From Prauserella aidingensis (GTDB lineage: Bacteria; Actinomycetota; Actinomycetes; Mycobacteriales; Pseudonocardiaceae): 64,000 nt of DNA. Positions within the stretch are counted from its first letter, which is position 1. The number at the start of each line of letters is the position of its first letter. Under the pieces are notes generated by a model, which was not told the origin of the DNA, ran no database searches, and saw only the letters and a list, made by a program, of their open reading frames with translations. The translations under genes were made by a program, and so were the position numbers. This document shows, piece by piece, positions 18,243 to 26,349 of this stretch. The stretch covers positions 186,001 to 250,000 of the forward strand of contig NZ_JAMTCN010000002.1 of assembly GCF_024171865.1 (NCBI RefSeq), in the 5' to 3' direction.

Positions 18243-18716
18243 GTGCCGGACAGCCCCGCGTCGGACGACCCTGTGCCGTCGAGCCCTGCGCGGTCCAACA
18301 CTGCGCGGTCCAACACCGTGCAGTCCAACCCTGCGCCGTCGAGCCCTGCGCCGCAGGCCCGCGACCGCATCACGCTGACCGGCCTGCGCGTGTTCGGCAG
18401 GCACGGCGTGTTCGACCACGAGAAACGGGACGGCCAGGAGTTCGTCGTCGACATCACGGCGTGGCTGGACCTGACCGGTGCCGCGGCGTCGGACGAGCTG
18501 ACGGAGACGCTGCACTACGGTGAGCTGGCCCAGCTGGCCGCCGACATCGTGGGCGGCGAGCCCTACGACCTCATCGAGAGCGTCGCGGGCCGGATCGCCG
18601 ACGAGGTGATGACCGACGAACGGCTGTCGGCGGTCGAGGTGACCGTCCACAAACCCGCGGCGCCGATCCCGCTGACGTTCGCCGACGTCGCGGTGACCTT
18701 CGGAAGGACCCGTTGA
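18243..18716 (+). CDS. folB: Dihydroneopterin aldolase with a repeat-built N-terminal extension
   Basis: A 157-residue FolB that cleaves dihydroneopterin to hydroxymethyl-dihydropterin and glycolaldehyde. The catalytic domain starts near residue 42 (ITLTGLRVFGRHGVFDHEKRDGQEFVVD) and ends with the active-site Lys region VEVTVHKPAAPIPLTFADV. The first 40 residues are an unusual low-complexity extension of five pentapeptides (SSPAR, SNTAR, SNTVQ, SNPAP, SSPAP) encoded by a 15-bp tandem repeat. The GTG start lies just after the folP stop. A later start is possible, but no good candidate lies between the repeat and the domain, so the extension is probably translated. Confidence 0.92.
   Translation: MPDSPASDDPVPSSPARSNTARSNTVQSNPAPSSPAPQARDRITLTGLRVFGRHGVFDHEKRDGQEFVVDITAWLDLTGAAASDELTETLHYGELAQLAADIVGGEPYDLIESVAGRIADEVMTDERLSAVEVTVHKPAAPIPLTFADVAVTFGRTR
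18278..18352 (+). repeat. 15-bp tandem repeat (5 units) inside folB
   Basis: Five consecutive 15-bp units, variants of GTCCAACACTGCGCG and GTCGAGCCCTGCGCC, stay in frame and encode pentapeptides in the FolB N-terminal extension. Copy number could vary between strains without frameshift. Confidence 0.85.
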
Positions 18717-18726
18717 CCCCCGCCGT

Positions 18727-18779
18727 GCCCCCAAGGGCACTTTGGTTGCATTCAATGCAACCAAAGTGCCCTTGGGGGC
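18727..18779. repeat. Perfect 26-bp inverted repeat between folB and folK
   Basis: Two 26-nt arms are exact reverse complements, separated by a single C. The left arm begins GCCCCCAAGGGCACTTTG and the right arm ends CAAAGTGCCCTTGGGGGC. It would form a very stable hairpin or cruciform, starting 10 bp after folB's stop and ending 16 bp before folK's start, and leaves folK's own GGGAGG ribosome binding site outside. There is no U-run, so it is not a classic terminator. It looks like a dispersed palindromic element. Confidence 0.9.
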
Positions 18780-18795
18780 GTCCGGGAGGTGCGCG

Positions 18796-19287
18796 ATGAG
18801 CCGGGCCGTGTTGTCGCTGGGGTCGAACCTCGGCGACCGGTCGGCGTACCTCCGGCTGGCCGTCGACGGACTGCGTGACTCGCTCGTCGCGGTGTCGAGC
18901 GTGTACGAGACCGCGCCGTGGGGCGTGACCGACCAGCCGGACTTCCTCAACGCGGTGTGCATCGTGGACGACCCGGCGCGCGACCACTGGGCGTGGCTTC
19001 GCGCCGGGCAGGCCCTCGAACGCGAGGCCGAGCGCGTCCGCGAGCAGCGATGGGGGCCGCGCACGCTCGACGTCGACGTGGTGGCTGTCGACGACGTGCG
19101 CTCGGCGGATCCGGAACTGCTGCTCCCGCACCCTGGAACGGCCGAACGGGCCACGGTGCTGATCCCGTGGCTCGAGATCGACCCGGACGCCGACGTCCCG
19201 GGCGTGGGACGGGCCGATGCGCTGTTGGCGGCCCTGCCTGCGGCGGACAAGAACGACGTCCGCCGCAGACCGGACCTCTCCCTGTAA
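18796..19287 (+). CDS. folK: 2-amino-4-hydroxy-6-hydroxymethyldihydropteridine diphosphokinase
   Basis: Transfers pyrophosphate from ATP to hydroxymethyl-dihydropterin, supplying the FolP substrate. The 163-residue protein begins MSRAVLSLGSNLGDR, the family N terminus, and contains VYETAPWGVTDQPDFLNAV, RWGPRTLDVDVV (magnesium-binding aspartates) and LPHPGTAERATVLIPWLEID. The ATG is preferred to an upstream in-frame start within the palindrome, because GGGAGG lies seven nt before it. The large palindrome separates it from folB, so its level may differ from the rest of the fol operon. Confidence 0.95.
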   Translation: MSRAVLSLGSNLGDRSAYLRLAVDGLRDSLVAVSSVYETAPWGVTDQPDFLNAVCIVDDPARDHWAWLRAGQALEREAERVREQRWGPRTLDVDVVAVDDVRSADPELLLPHPGTAERATVLIPWLEIDPDADVPGVGRADALLAALPAADKNDVRRRPDLSL

Positions 19288-19290
19288 CCC

Positions 19291-19390
19291 GAGCCGTGTT
19301 TCCGGGGCCCGTGTTGCGGTTTCCGGGGCGTGTGTTGCGCCCTCGGGGGCGCGTGTTGCGGTTTCCGGAGGTCGTGTTGCAGCCGACCGC
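19291..19390 (+). repeat. 21-bp repeat array A (GTGTTGCG on + strand)
   Basis: Four to five tandem 21-bp units fill the gap between the convergent folK and MerR genes. Each unit starts with CGTGTTGCG or a close variant and ends in a CCGGGG-like stretch. The first unit is degenerate (CCGTGTTTCCGGGG). It begins 3-4 bp after the folK stop. Confidence 0.85.
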
Positions 19391-19410
19391 CGACCCCGCG
19401 GCCCAGCCGG

Positions 19411-20391
19411 TTACGCCGTGGCACGGACCGCGGCGACGATCCACTTCGTCGCCGCGACGCGGCTGGGGACGGGCGGCCAGCCGTTGATGATCGCCAACAG
19501 CTGCCAGTAGCGCTCGGCCCGAGCGTCTCCGCCCGCGTCGATCTGGCCCGCCAGCCACCTGCGGTACTCGGGGCTGTCGGTCGGTTCGGGAACGCCGTCA
19601 CCGACGAACCACGCCGACGTGTCGGCCTCGCCGAGCGAAGCCCGCACGATCTCGTCGGCCAGGCCCTTGCCCTCGGCCGAATCGGGCGACAAGCCGGAGT
19701 CGGCGAACCCCTGAGCCCTTGCATGCCAGTCTTCCCAACGTGCCTGCTGGCCCCGCGAGAACGCGTCGATGTCGTGACCCGCCTCGCGCCGCTGCGCCTG
19801 CTGCTCGCTCATGCCCCGGATCAGCGCCCGGAACTCGGCGTCGGACACAAGCTCGGCGAACTCGATCCATGCCTCCAGCTGTTCCGGAGCCGGATCGTCG
19901 GGCAGCTCGGGCTTGGCCGACCGCATCCACGCGTAGAACTCCGTGTCGACGTCCAGGCCCGCGGTGACCTCGTCCCAGAACTCGTCGACGAGCCGTTTCC
20001 GCTCCTCGTCCGACATCGATGCCAGCTTGTTCATCAGTTCCACCTCTTCCAACTCGGATTCACGGTTCGCGACCGCCCGCAGCACGGCCCTGCGGTGGCG
20101 CAGCTCGCGCAGCCGGTCGTCGAGCGCCGTCACGTGCGCCTTCGCCAGCTCCGCGACCGTCGACGCCCCCGCCAGCACCCGCTCGATGTCGGCCAGGGCG
20201 AGGCCGAGCTCGCGCAGCGTGCGCACGAGTTCGAGCCGCGCCAGGGCGGTGACGTCGTAGAGCCGGTAGCCGGCCGCGGTGCGGTCGCTGGGAGGCACGA
20301 GACCCTCGTCGGAGTAGAACCGGATCGTCTTCACCGGCAGGCCGGTCCGCCGTGCCAGTTCGCCGATCGTGAATCGTCCCGATGGGGTCAT
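19411..20391 (-). CDS. MerR-family transcriptional regulator with a large C-terminal domain
   Basis: A 326-residue regulator. Residues 7-75 form the MerR DNA-binding domain (FTIGELARRTGLPVKTIRFYSDEGLVPP, GYRLYD), followed by a coiled coil (ALDDRLRELRHRRAVLRAVANRESELEEVELMN). The last 200 residues are a helical, acidic and Trp-rich domain with no motif I recognise; there is no cysteine metal site, so a drug or small-molecule sensor is more likely than a metal sensor. GGAGG precedes the ATG. It interrupts an otherwise conserved folK-DUF3180 neighbourhood and is bracketed by two inward-facing 21-bp repeat arrays, which suggests later insertion. Confidence 0.85.
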   Translation of the reverse strand: MTPSGRFTIGELARRTGLPVKTIRFYSDEGLVPPSDRTAAGYRLYDVTALARLELVRTLRELGLALADIERVLAGASTVAELAKAHVTALDDRLRELRHRRAVLRAVANRESELEEVELMNKLASMSDEERKRLVDEFWDEVTAGLDVDTEFYAWMRSAKPELPDDPAPEQLEAWIEFAELVSDAEFRALIRGMSEQQAQRREAGHDIDAFSRGQQARWEDWHARAQGFADSGLSPDSAEGKGLADEIVRASLGEADTSAWFVGDGVPEPTDSPEYRRWLAGQIDAGGDARAERYWQLLAIINGWPPVPSRVAATKWIVAAVRATA

Positions 20392-20548
20392 GTCCGCCTC
20401 CACGAATCCGAGCCTCGAGGCTCCAGTCGGTGGAGAGTCAACACCGTATCCGTATCCCGTGCCGAGTTGCAGGAATGCAGAACACTCGCAGCCCGGTGCA
20501 GGAAGCGCGAGTCCGGTTGCAGGCCACGCGGGACTGGTTTCCCGGGAT

Positions 20549-20735
20549 CCCGCAACACCGTCCCTTGAATCCGCAACACGGGCCCCGGAAACACAGTCGC
20601 GCGGCAGCGCGTCGACGAGGGGCGGCGGTCGGGCGACGGGCGGGAGCAACACGGGCCCCGTGGGAACGCAACACGGCCACCGGAACCTGCAACACGGGCC
20701 CGTGGGAACGCAACACGGGCACCTGGGAACACAGG
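20549..20735 (-). repeat. 21-bp repeat array B (GTGTTGCG on - strand), interrupted
   Basis: Six units, read as CGCAACACGG on the + strand, lie in the divergent gap between the MerR gene and the DUF3180 gene. Two units are followed by about 45 bp of unrelated GC-rich sequence, then four more at 21-22 bp spacing. It ends a few bases before the DUF3180 promoter. Confidence 0.85.
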
Positions 20736-20742
20736 GGGCCAG

Positions 20743-20748
20743 TACGGT
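20743..20748 (+). promoter_or_regulatory. -10 hexamer TACGGT of a leaderless promoter
   Basis: TACGGT lies 6 nt before the ATG of the DUF3180 gene, directly after repeat array B; no ribosome binding site is present. Confidence 0.6.
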
Positions 20749-20754
20749 GGGGCC

Positions 20755-21198
20755 ATGCACTTCACGCGCCCTCGCGAGCTGGTCGTCGCCGGGCTGGTCG
20801 GGCTCGTCGCGGTGTATCTGCTCTTCGAGTTGGCGTACGGGCAGTTGCCGAGCCTGCCGACTCTCGCGGGCGCGACGTTGCTCGTGCTGGCCGCGATCGA
20901 GACGGTTCTGGCGTTCGTGGTGCGGTCCCGAATCCGCGAGGGACGGGTGATCACGGGACTCGGGATCGCCCGTGCCGTCGCGCTGGCGAAGGCGTCCTCG
21001 CTTCTCGGGGCGCTCATGCTCGGCGCGTGGCTCGCGGGTGTGGCCTTCCTCGCGCCGCAGGCGAGCGACATCACGGCAGCTGCCGACGATCTGCCCGCCG
21101 CGGTGATCGGAACGGCGTGCGCTGCGCTGTTGATCGGCGCGGCCCTGTGGCTCGAACACTGTTGTCGCGCACCGGATACCGGCGACCGCGACGAGTGA
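20755..21198 (+). CDS. DUF3180 family membrane protein
   Basis: A 147-residue protein with four hydrophobic segments (about 11-26, 36-55, 82-99 and 115-135) and short charged loops, matching the DUF3180 family found next to folK across actinobacteria (Rv3605c in H37Rv). The segment RIREGRVITGLGIARAVALAKASSLLGALMLG is the conserved core. No enzymatic motif is visible and no function is known. The conserved link with folate genes is broken here by the MerR gene and repeat arrays. Confidence 0.85.
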   Translation: MHFTRPRELVVAGLVGLVAVYLLFELAYGQLPSLPTLAGATLLVLAAIETVLAFVVRSRIREGRVITGLGIARAVALAKASSLLGALMLGAWLAGVAFLAPQASDITAAADDLPAAVIGTACAALLIGAALWLEHCCRAPDTGDRDE

Positions 21199-21272
21199 TC
21201 ACCAGCGACCGGTCAGCGATCAGAACCTGCCGCTCGAAGTACCGACGAGGTCACGATCAGGCAACCGGAAGG

Positions 21273-21278
21273 TACGGT
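21273..21278 (+). promoter_or_regulatory. -10 hexamer TACGGT of a leaderless promoter
   Basis: TACGGT lies 7 nt before the ATG of the DUF6779 gene; no ribosome binding site is present. Confidence 0.6.
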
Positions 21279-21285
21279 ATCCGGC

Positions 21286-23958
21286 ATGACTGGCGAGGGT
21301 GAGGACGAGCCCGGCCGCAGATCGGGCGGCCGACTGTGGCCGGCCGTGGGCGTGCTGCTCGCGCTCGGCGCCACCGTCGCACTGATCCTGGCAGAGGACA
21401 TGCGGCTGCTGCGATTGGGCATTCTGGCCGCGCTCTGGGCCGCACTCATCGGCACGTTCCTCGCGACGCGTTATCGCAAGAAGGCAGCGGAAACCGAGGT
21501 GGCCGCATCCAAGGCACAGGAGATCTACGAGCTCGAACTGGAGCGTGAGGTCGCCGCCCGGCACGAGTTCGAGCTCGAGGTGGAGGCCGACACCAGGGAG
21601 CGTGTCGAGGACGAGTCGCGCGCCGAACTCGAGGCGCTGCGCGCCGAGGTCTCCTCCCTCAGGGAGAGTCTCCAGTCTCTTTTCGGCGGTGAGGTGATGT
21701 GGGAGCGCATCGCACTCACCGCACAGTCGACGCGGATGCGCTCGTTCGGTGACGAGCACCCTGTCGTCACCGCCGGTGAGAGCCCGGAGAAGCCCCGGCT
21801 GACGGCGGGCCGCGCCGAGAATCCCACCGAGTTCATCGGCAGGGTCGTCGACGCCGACGGCGGCGACGCGGGTGCCATCGCCAGGGCCATCGGCACGGCG
21901 AGCGGCACGGCGAGCGGCAACGGCGACGTCGCCGACGCGTTCGGCGGCGGCAACGGCTCGTCGCGCGGCGCCGCGGCGAAGGCCACTGCCGCCCAGAACA
22001 CCGCGGCGCCCCAGAACACGGCGGCGCCCCAGAACACCGCCTTCCGCAACGGGTCGTCCTCGGGCAGCACGGCGTCGAACGACGCCGGGTCCGATGCCCC
22101 GGCCAGGAACGGCTCCTCCGGAGCCGCGGCCAACGGCGCTACCTCGAACGGCGCGGCCTCGAACGGGGCGGTGCCCCACGGCCGGCCGTCGCGCGGTTCG
22201 GCGGGCGGTGCGATGCGGAACGGTGCGGCCGCGAACGGCGCCGCACCGAACGGCGCCGCACCGAACGGCGCCGCACCGCACGGGCCTGCGGCGACCGGGC
22301 CTGCGGCGAACGGGGCGGACCCGCGGCAACGGTCCGGTCGCGGCGAGGAAGCGGCTGAGTCGACGGCATGGTTCGCACCACCCGTGGACACCGCCGACGC
22401 AGACACCGACGACACCGACGACACCGACGACGCCGAGTTCGACGAGTACGGCGGCCCCATCGACGAGTCCGACACCGACCGCGCACCGGCTCCCGCACCG
22501 TCGGCCGATCCGCGGGCCGCACCCCGCAAGGCGCGTGGTCCCCAGCGGCGTCCCCAGCAGGCCGGGTCTCCGCCGGTGCCGCCGCAGCAACGCCCCGCCG
22601 CCCCGCAGCAGCCACAGGACACGCGGGCCCGCGCCGCGCAGTCCCGATCTCCGCAAGCCCGGAACCCGCAGTCCCAGAACCCGCAGTCCCGGGATCCGCA
22701 GGCGGGTGGCCAGCAGCAGGGCAGCGGACAGCGTGCGGGTACACCCGGCACTCGGACGCAGGTCGCGCCGAGGATGTCGAGGGCGTTCGACGACGGTGAG
22801 GTCGACGACGAGCAGGCCGACGCCGACGGGCGTGCCGGCGGCCCGCCGGGCCCCGGCGGCAGCGGCGACGAGCGGGGTGCCGCACGGTCCGCCGCGGCAG
22901 GTGGGCCCGACGAGGATCCGACGCGCCGCGTGCGTGCCCGTGAAGCCGCGGCGGCGAAGGAACGTTTCCGTCCTGCTCAGCGGGCGGGAGCGTCGCAGAC
23001 ACCCGCGTCGTCGCAGACACCCGCAGCGTCGCAGACACCCGCAGCATCGCAGGCAACCGCGGCGGCGCAGCCAACAGCGCAGGCGCAGGCTGCGGCCCAG
23101 GCGCAGGCTGGCAGGCAGGGCGCGAAACCGTCCCAGCAGGAGGCCGGCCGTCCGGTCCCGCCGCGGGCGGCGGATTCGCGGCCCGCGCAGCAGCCCGCAG
23201 GCCCGCCGAACCAGCCGGGCGGAGACCGCGGTGGTCCCGACCAGCGTGGTTCCGACCAGCGGGGCGGCGATCCGGTCGCCGCCACGGCCCAGCAGCCTGT
23301 GCACCCCGCACGTCCCGGCTCGGCGGCGCAGGGCCGACCTGCCGGATCACCCTCACGGCCGAACGAATCCCGCGGCGAGGGTCAAAATCGACGTGACGTT
23401 GACCTCACTCGGGCGAGTGAAGCGAACGAGCGTGGGCGTTCTGCCTCGCAACCTGGGGCTTCGGCCGGTCAGGGCATGGACAGGACCGCATCACAGACCG
23501 CTTACGCTCAGACACCCGAGACAGACTCCGGAGCGCCTGCGCGTGATCCGCGCGCCGGCGCTCCGAAGGCCGCCGAGCCGGCACCCGAGGTGGCTCCGGC
23601 GGAACAACCGATCGTGAAGGGACCCCTTCCACCCATGTCTTACCCCGAGCAGCCCGCCGGCGCGGCCGACTCGACCGAGGCCTCCGGCGAGGATTCCGTC
23701 GTCAACCCGACGCTGCCGCCCGAGGTGCGCGATCTCGCGCGCAAGCCGGGTGGTCGCCGTCGGCGTGCCGAGCCGGACGAGGAGGAGCCGCAGGGCGAGC
23801 AGGCGGCCGAGTCCGGCGGAGGTCGTCGTCGTGCTCCGGACCCCGAGGACGGCGAGCCGACGGGTTCGCACTCCTCCGGCCGTTCGGTGAGCGAGCTCCT
23901 CGCCGCTTACGGAACGGGCGACGCGACTCCGCGCCGTCGCCGTCGCGCCGAGGAGTGA
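21286..23958 (+). CDS. DUF6779-type membrane protein with a very long disordered tail
   Basis: An 890-residue protein whose first 150 residues hold two membrane segments (about 16-34 and 40-58) and then a charged coiled coil (EVAASKAQEIYELELEREVAARHEFELEVE...). This matches the conserved part of the mycobacterial Rv3604c family (DUF6779). The remaining about 700 residues are low complexity, with repeats such as AAPQNTAAPQNTA, NGAAPNGAAPNGA and QTPAASQTPAASQ. A short acidic-basic block at the C terminus (RSVSELLAAYGTGDATPRRRRRAEE) looks conserved. The function is unknown; the topology and length suggest a cytoplasmic scaffold at the membrane (inference). Confidence 0.8.
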   Translation: MTGEGEDEPGRRSGGRLWPAVGVLLALGATVALILAEDMRLLRLGILAALWAALIGTFLATRYRKKAAETEVAASKAQEIYELELEREVAARHEFELEVEADTRERVEDESRAELEALRAEVSSLRESLQSLFGGEVMWERIALTAQSTRMRSFGDEHPVVTAGESPEKPRLTAGRAENPTEFIGRVVDADGGDAGAIARAIGTASGTASGNGDVADAFGGGNGSSRGAAAKATAAQNTAAPQNTAAPQNTAFRNGSSSGSTASNDAGSDAPARNGSSGAAANGATSNGAASNGAVPHGRPSRGSAGGAMRNGAAANGAAPNGAAPNGAAPHGPAATGPAANGADPRQRSGRGEEAAESTAWFAPPVDTADADTDDTDDTDDAEFDEYGGPIDESDTDRAPAPAPSADPRAAPRKARGPQRRPQQAGSPPVPPQQRPAAPQQPQDTRARAAQSRSPQARNPQSQNPQSRDPQAGGQQQGSGQRAGTPGTRTQVAPRMSRAFDDGEVDDEQADADGRAGGPPGPGGSGDERGAARSAAAGGPDEDPTRRVRAREAAAAKERFRPAQRAGASQTPASSQTPAASQTPAASQATAAAQPTAQAQAAAQAQAGRQGAKPSQQEAGRPVPPRAADSRPAQQPAGPPNQPGGDRGGPDQRGSDQRGGDPVAATAQQPVHPARPGSAAQGRPAGSPSRPNESRGEGQNRRDVDLTRASEANERGRSASQPGASAGQGMDRTASQTAYAQTPETDSGAPARDPRAGAPKAAEPAPEVAPAEQPIVKGPLPPMSYPEQPAGAADSTEASGEDSVVNPTLPPEVRDLARKPGGRRRRAEPDEEEPQGEQAAESGGGRRRAPDPEDGEPTGSHSSGRSVSELLAAYGTGDATPRRRRRAEE

Positions 23959-24139
23959 ACCTCCCGCATTCCGCGTCCTCCGAGGTTCCGTGGCCGCCGT
24001 TCGAGGCGTGACAGGCGTCGAGGCGTGACAGAGGAGCCCCGGAGGGCGTCGTCTTCCTGGCAACCCGGGCATTCGTGACATTCCGCGCATAAGGCTTGCG
24101 CCGATCCGTGTCCCTCGCCCGGGTGTCGGGGTCGGCTAC

Positions 24140-24145
24140 TACCCT
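24140..24145 (+). promoter_or_regulatory. -10 hexamer TACCCT of a leaderless promoter
   Basis: TACCCT is followed by exactly 7 nt and the GTG start of the PrsW-type gene, the same geometry as at 1598-1603. Confidence 0.65.
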
Positions 24146-24152
24146 GCGCGGC

Positions 24153-25313
24153 GTGAACGGAGCGGCGACCGTCGTGCGGCACGCCCGGCGGAACATGACA
24201 CGTCTGGTCACCGTGCTGGTGCCGGTGACCGGCATGGTCGCGGTCGCGATCTGCGGCCTGATCGTGTTCGGCCTGGTCACCGTCCGGGCGGGAGCGCTTC
24301 CCGTGATCGTGGGCGTGATCGCAGCCGTGGTGCCGGTCTCGATCGTCACGGCCGCGCTGCTGTGGGTGGACCGGTGGGAGCCCGAGCCCGCCAAGTACCT
24401 GCTGTTGACCTTCCTGTGGGGCGCGTGCGTGGCGACGCTGCTGGCGCTGTTGGTCAACGACACCGCCAAGAGCGTCGGCGACTATCTCCTCGGCTTCGAG
24501 GGCGGCAACAGGATCGCCACCGTCATCTCCGCGCCCCTCGTGGAGGAGGCGATCAAGGCGGTGCCGCTCGTGGCCGTGCTGTGGCATCGGCGGAGCGAGT
24601 TCAACGGCGTCGTCGACGGCATCGTCTACGCGGGGTTCAGCGCTGCGGGGTTCGCGTTCACCGAGAACGTCTACTACTTCGCGAGCGCGTTCAACGAGGC
24701 CGGCTTCGGCGACGGCATGTCCTCGGGTGTCCTCGCGGCGTTCACGCTGCGCGGCGTGATGTCACCGTTCGCGCATCCGCTGTTCTCCGTGGTCATCGGC
24801 ATCGGCGTGGCGCTGACGGTGCAGAAGCGCTACTACGGCGCAGCCCGGTTCATACTGCCGGTGGTCTCCTACATCGGGGCCGTGTGCCTGCACGCGCTGT
24901 GGAACGCCGCGGCGACCCTCGGCGGGGCGCACACGTTCCTCAACGTCTACTTCCTGATCATGGCGCCGCTGTTCATCGGGGTCGGCCTGATCGTGGTGTG
25001 GCAGCGGCGCCGGGAGCAGCGCGTCGTCGCCGGGGCACTGCCCGCGATGGCCCGCCGCGGCTGGATCGCACAGTCGGAGATCGACCTGCTGGCGGACCTG
25101 GCCGCGCGGCGGCGTTGGCGCAAGCAGGCGCGCCGCGAGTCGGGTTCCGAGGCCGCGAGAGCCGTGGGCGACTACCAGGCCGCCGTGACCGAGTTGGCGT
25201 TCCTGCGCCGCAGGGGAGTCACGACGGACGACGAACGCGCACGTCACGACGACCTGCTGGCCGAGGCCAGGCAGACGAGAGCCGACGCCGTGAGCCTCGC
25301 GCGCACCGGGTGA
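24153..25313 (+). CDS. PrsW-family intramembrane metalloprotease
   Basis: A 386-residue membrane protein of the CPBP/PrsW type. Key motifs are PLVEEAIKAVPL (Glu131-Glu132 and Lys135), AGFAFTENVYYF, MSPFAHPLFSVVIG and CLHALWNA, which together supply the glutamates and histidines of the intramembrane zinc site. About nine hydrophobic helices are followed by a basic cytoplasmic tail of about 100 residues. PrsW-type enzymes cleave membrane proteins such as anti-sigma factors; the substrate here is unknown. The GTG start is favoured over an earlier in-frame start, because a leaderless -10 sits 7 nt before it. Confidence 0.88.
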   Translation: MNGAATVVRHARRNMTRLVTVLVPVTGMVAVAICGLIVFGLVTVRAGALPVIVGVIAAVVPVSIVTAALLWVDRWEPEPAKYLLLTFLWGACVATLLALLVNDTAKSVGDYLLGFEGGNRIATVISAPLVEEAIKAVPLVAVLWHRRSEFNGVVDGIVYAGFSAAGFAFTENVYYFASAFNEAGFGDGMSSGVLAAFTLRGVMSPFAHPLFSVVIGIGVALTVQKRYYGAARFILPVVSYIGAVCLHALWNAAATLGGAHTFLNVYFLIMAPLFIGVGLIVVWQRRREQRVVAGALPAMARRGWIAQSEIDLLADLAARRRWRKQARRESGSEAARAVGDYQAAVTELAFLRRRGVTTDDERARHDDLLAEARQTRADAVSLARTG

Positions 25314-25446
25314 AGCGTGTCACCCGAGCGCGTGACGGAATGCGGATTGCCGCTACGCTCGCGGTGTCGTCTGGTACCCGCGACGAGGTCGGGACTGGAA
25401 CGAGTTTGGGGAGTTTTGCGGCCATGAGCCTCCGAAGGGGCGCGCG

Positions 25447-26334
25447 ATGACGCGGCCCGCCCGCCTCTCGGTGGGCGTCGTGTCGGCGGGACGTGTCGGC
25501 AGTGTTCTCGGTGCGGCACTGACTCGCGCCGGACACGCCGTGACCGCGGTCAGTGCGGTGTCGGACGCCTCCGTCCGCCGCGCCGAACAGCTGCTGCCGG
25601 ACGCCGAGATCCTGCCGCCCGACGAGGTCGCCCGCCGCGCCGACCTGGTGTTGCTGGCGCTGCCGGACGACGTCCTCGAACCCATGACCACAGGTCTGGC
25701 CGGTGCGGACGCGCTGCGTCCCGGCCAGATCGTCGTGCACACGTCCGGCGCCCACGGGGTAGGCGTGCTCCGTGCCGCCGCCGACGCGGGTGCCCTGCCG
25801 TTGGCGCTGCATCCGGTCATGACCTTCACGGGCCGCGCCGAGGACGTGGAGCGGCTGACCACGGCCAGTATCGGCATCACCGCGGCGTCCGGTGACGACG
25901 CGGCCTGGCACGTCGGCGAGGCACTGACGGTCGAGATGGGTGCCGAGCCGGTGCGGGTTCCCGAGGCCGCCCGCCCGATCTACCACGCGGCGTTGGCTCA
26001 CGGCGCGAATCACCTGGCCACGATCGTCGCCGACAGTGTCGACCTGCTCGCCGACGCAGGCGTCGACCACCCGGACCGGGTCGTGGCGCCGTTGCTGTCG
26101 GCCTCGCTCGACAACTCCCTCCGCCACGGCGGCCGCGCGCTCACCGGGCCGGTGGCGCGCGGCGACACCGGAACCGTGACCGAGCACCTGCGGGTGCTGG
26201 CGGAACGGGCCCCCGACGTCGCACCCACCTACGCGGCGCTGGCTCGCCGCACGGTGGCGCGGGCGAAGCTCGCGGGGCTGCTCGGCGACGACGCGGCAGC
26301 CGAACTGGAAAACCTCCTCGACAACCGATCGTGA
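25447..26334 (+). CDS. Rossmann-fold DUF2520 protein upstream of panC
   Basis: A 295-residue protein with an N-terminal NAD(P)-binding Rossmann fold (GVVSAGRVGSVLGAALTRAGH) and the C-terminal helical DUF2520 domain (ALAHGANHLATIVADSVDLLADAGV, RALTGPVARGD). It resembles 6-phosphogluconate dehydrogenase/ketopantoate reductase-like enzymes and sits immediately upstream of panC, as in mycobacteria (Rv3603c). A pantoate-related oxidoreductase role is therefore tempting. The classical GxGxxG is altered to SAGRVGS, which argues for caution. It ends 15 bp before panC and is likely co-transcribed with panC-panD-coaX. Confidence 0.85.
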   Translation: MTRPARLSVGVVSAGRVGSVLGAALTRAGHAVTAVSAVSDASVRRAEQLLPDAEILPPDEVARRADLVLLALPDDVLEPMTTGLAGADALRPGQIVVHTSGAHGVGVLRAAADAGALPLALHPVMTFTGRAEDVERLTTASIGITAASGDDAAWHVGEALTVEMGAEPVRVPEAARPIYHAALAHGANHLATIVADSVDLLADAGVDHPDRVVAPLLSASLDNSLRHGGRALTGPVARGDTGTVTEHLRVLAERAPDVAPTYAALARRTVARAKLAGLLGDDAAAELENLLDNRS

Positions 26335-26349
26335 CAGGCAGCGAACCCC

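Noticed and set aside
17103-19724. 873-codon minus-strand frame across the folate genes
   Set aside because: Antisense artefact of GC bias; it crosses operon boundaries and the palindrome.
24003-24033. Direct repeat TCGAGGCGTGACAG (two copies) before the PrsW gene
   Set aside because: Only two copies in a non-coding stretch, with no link to the promoter at 24140; likely chance or a minor duplication.
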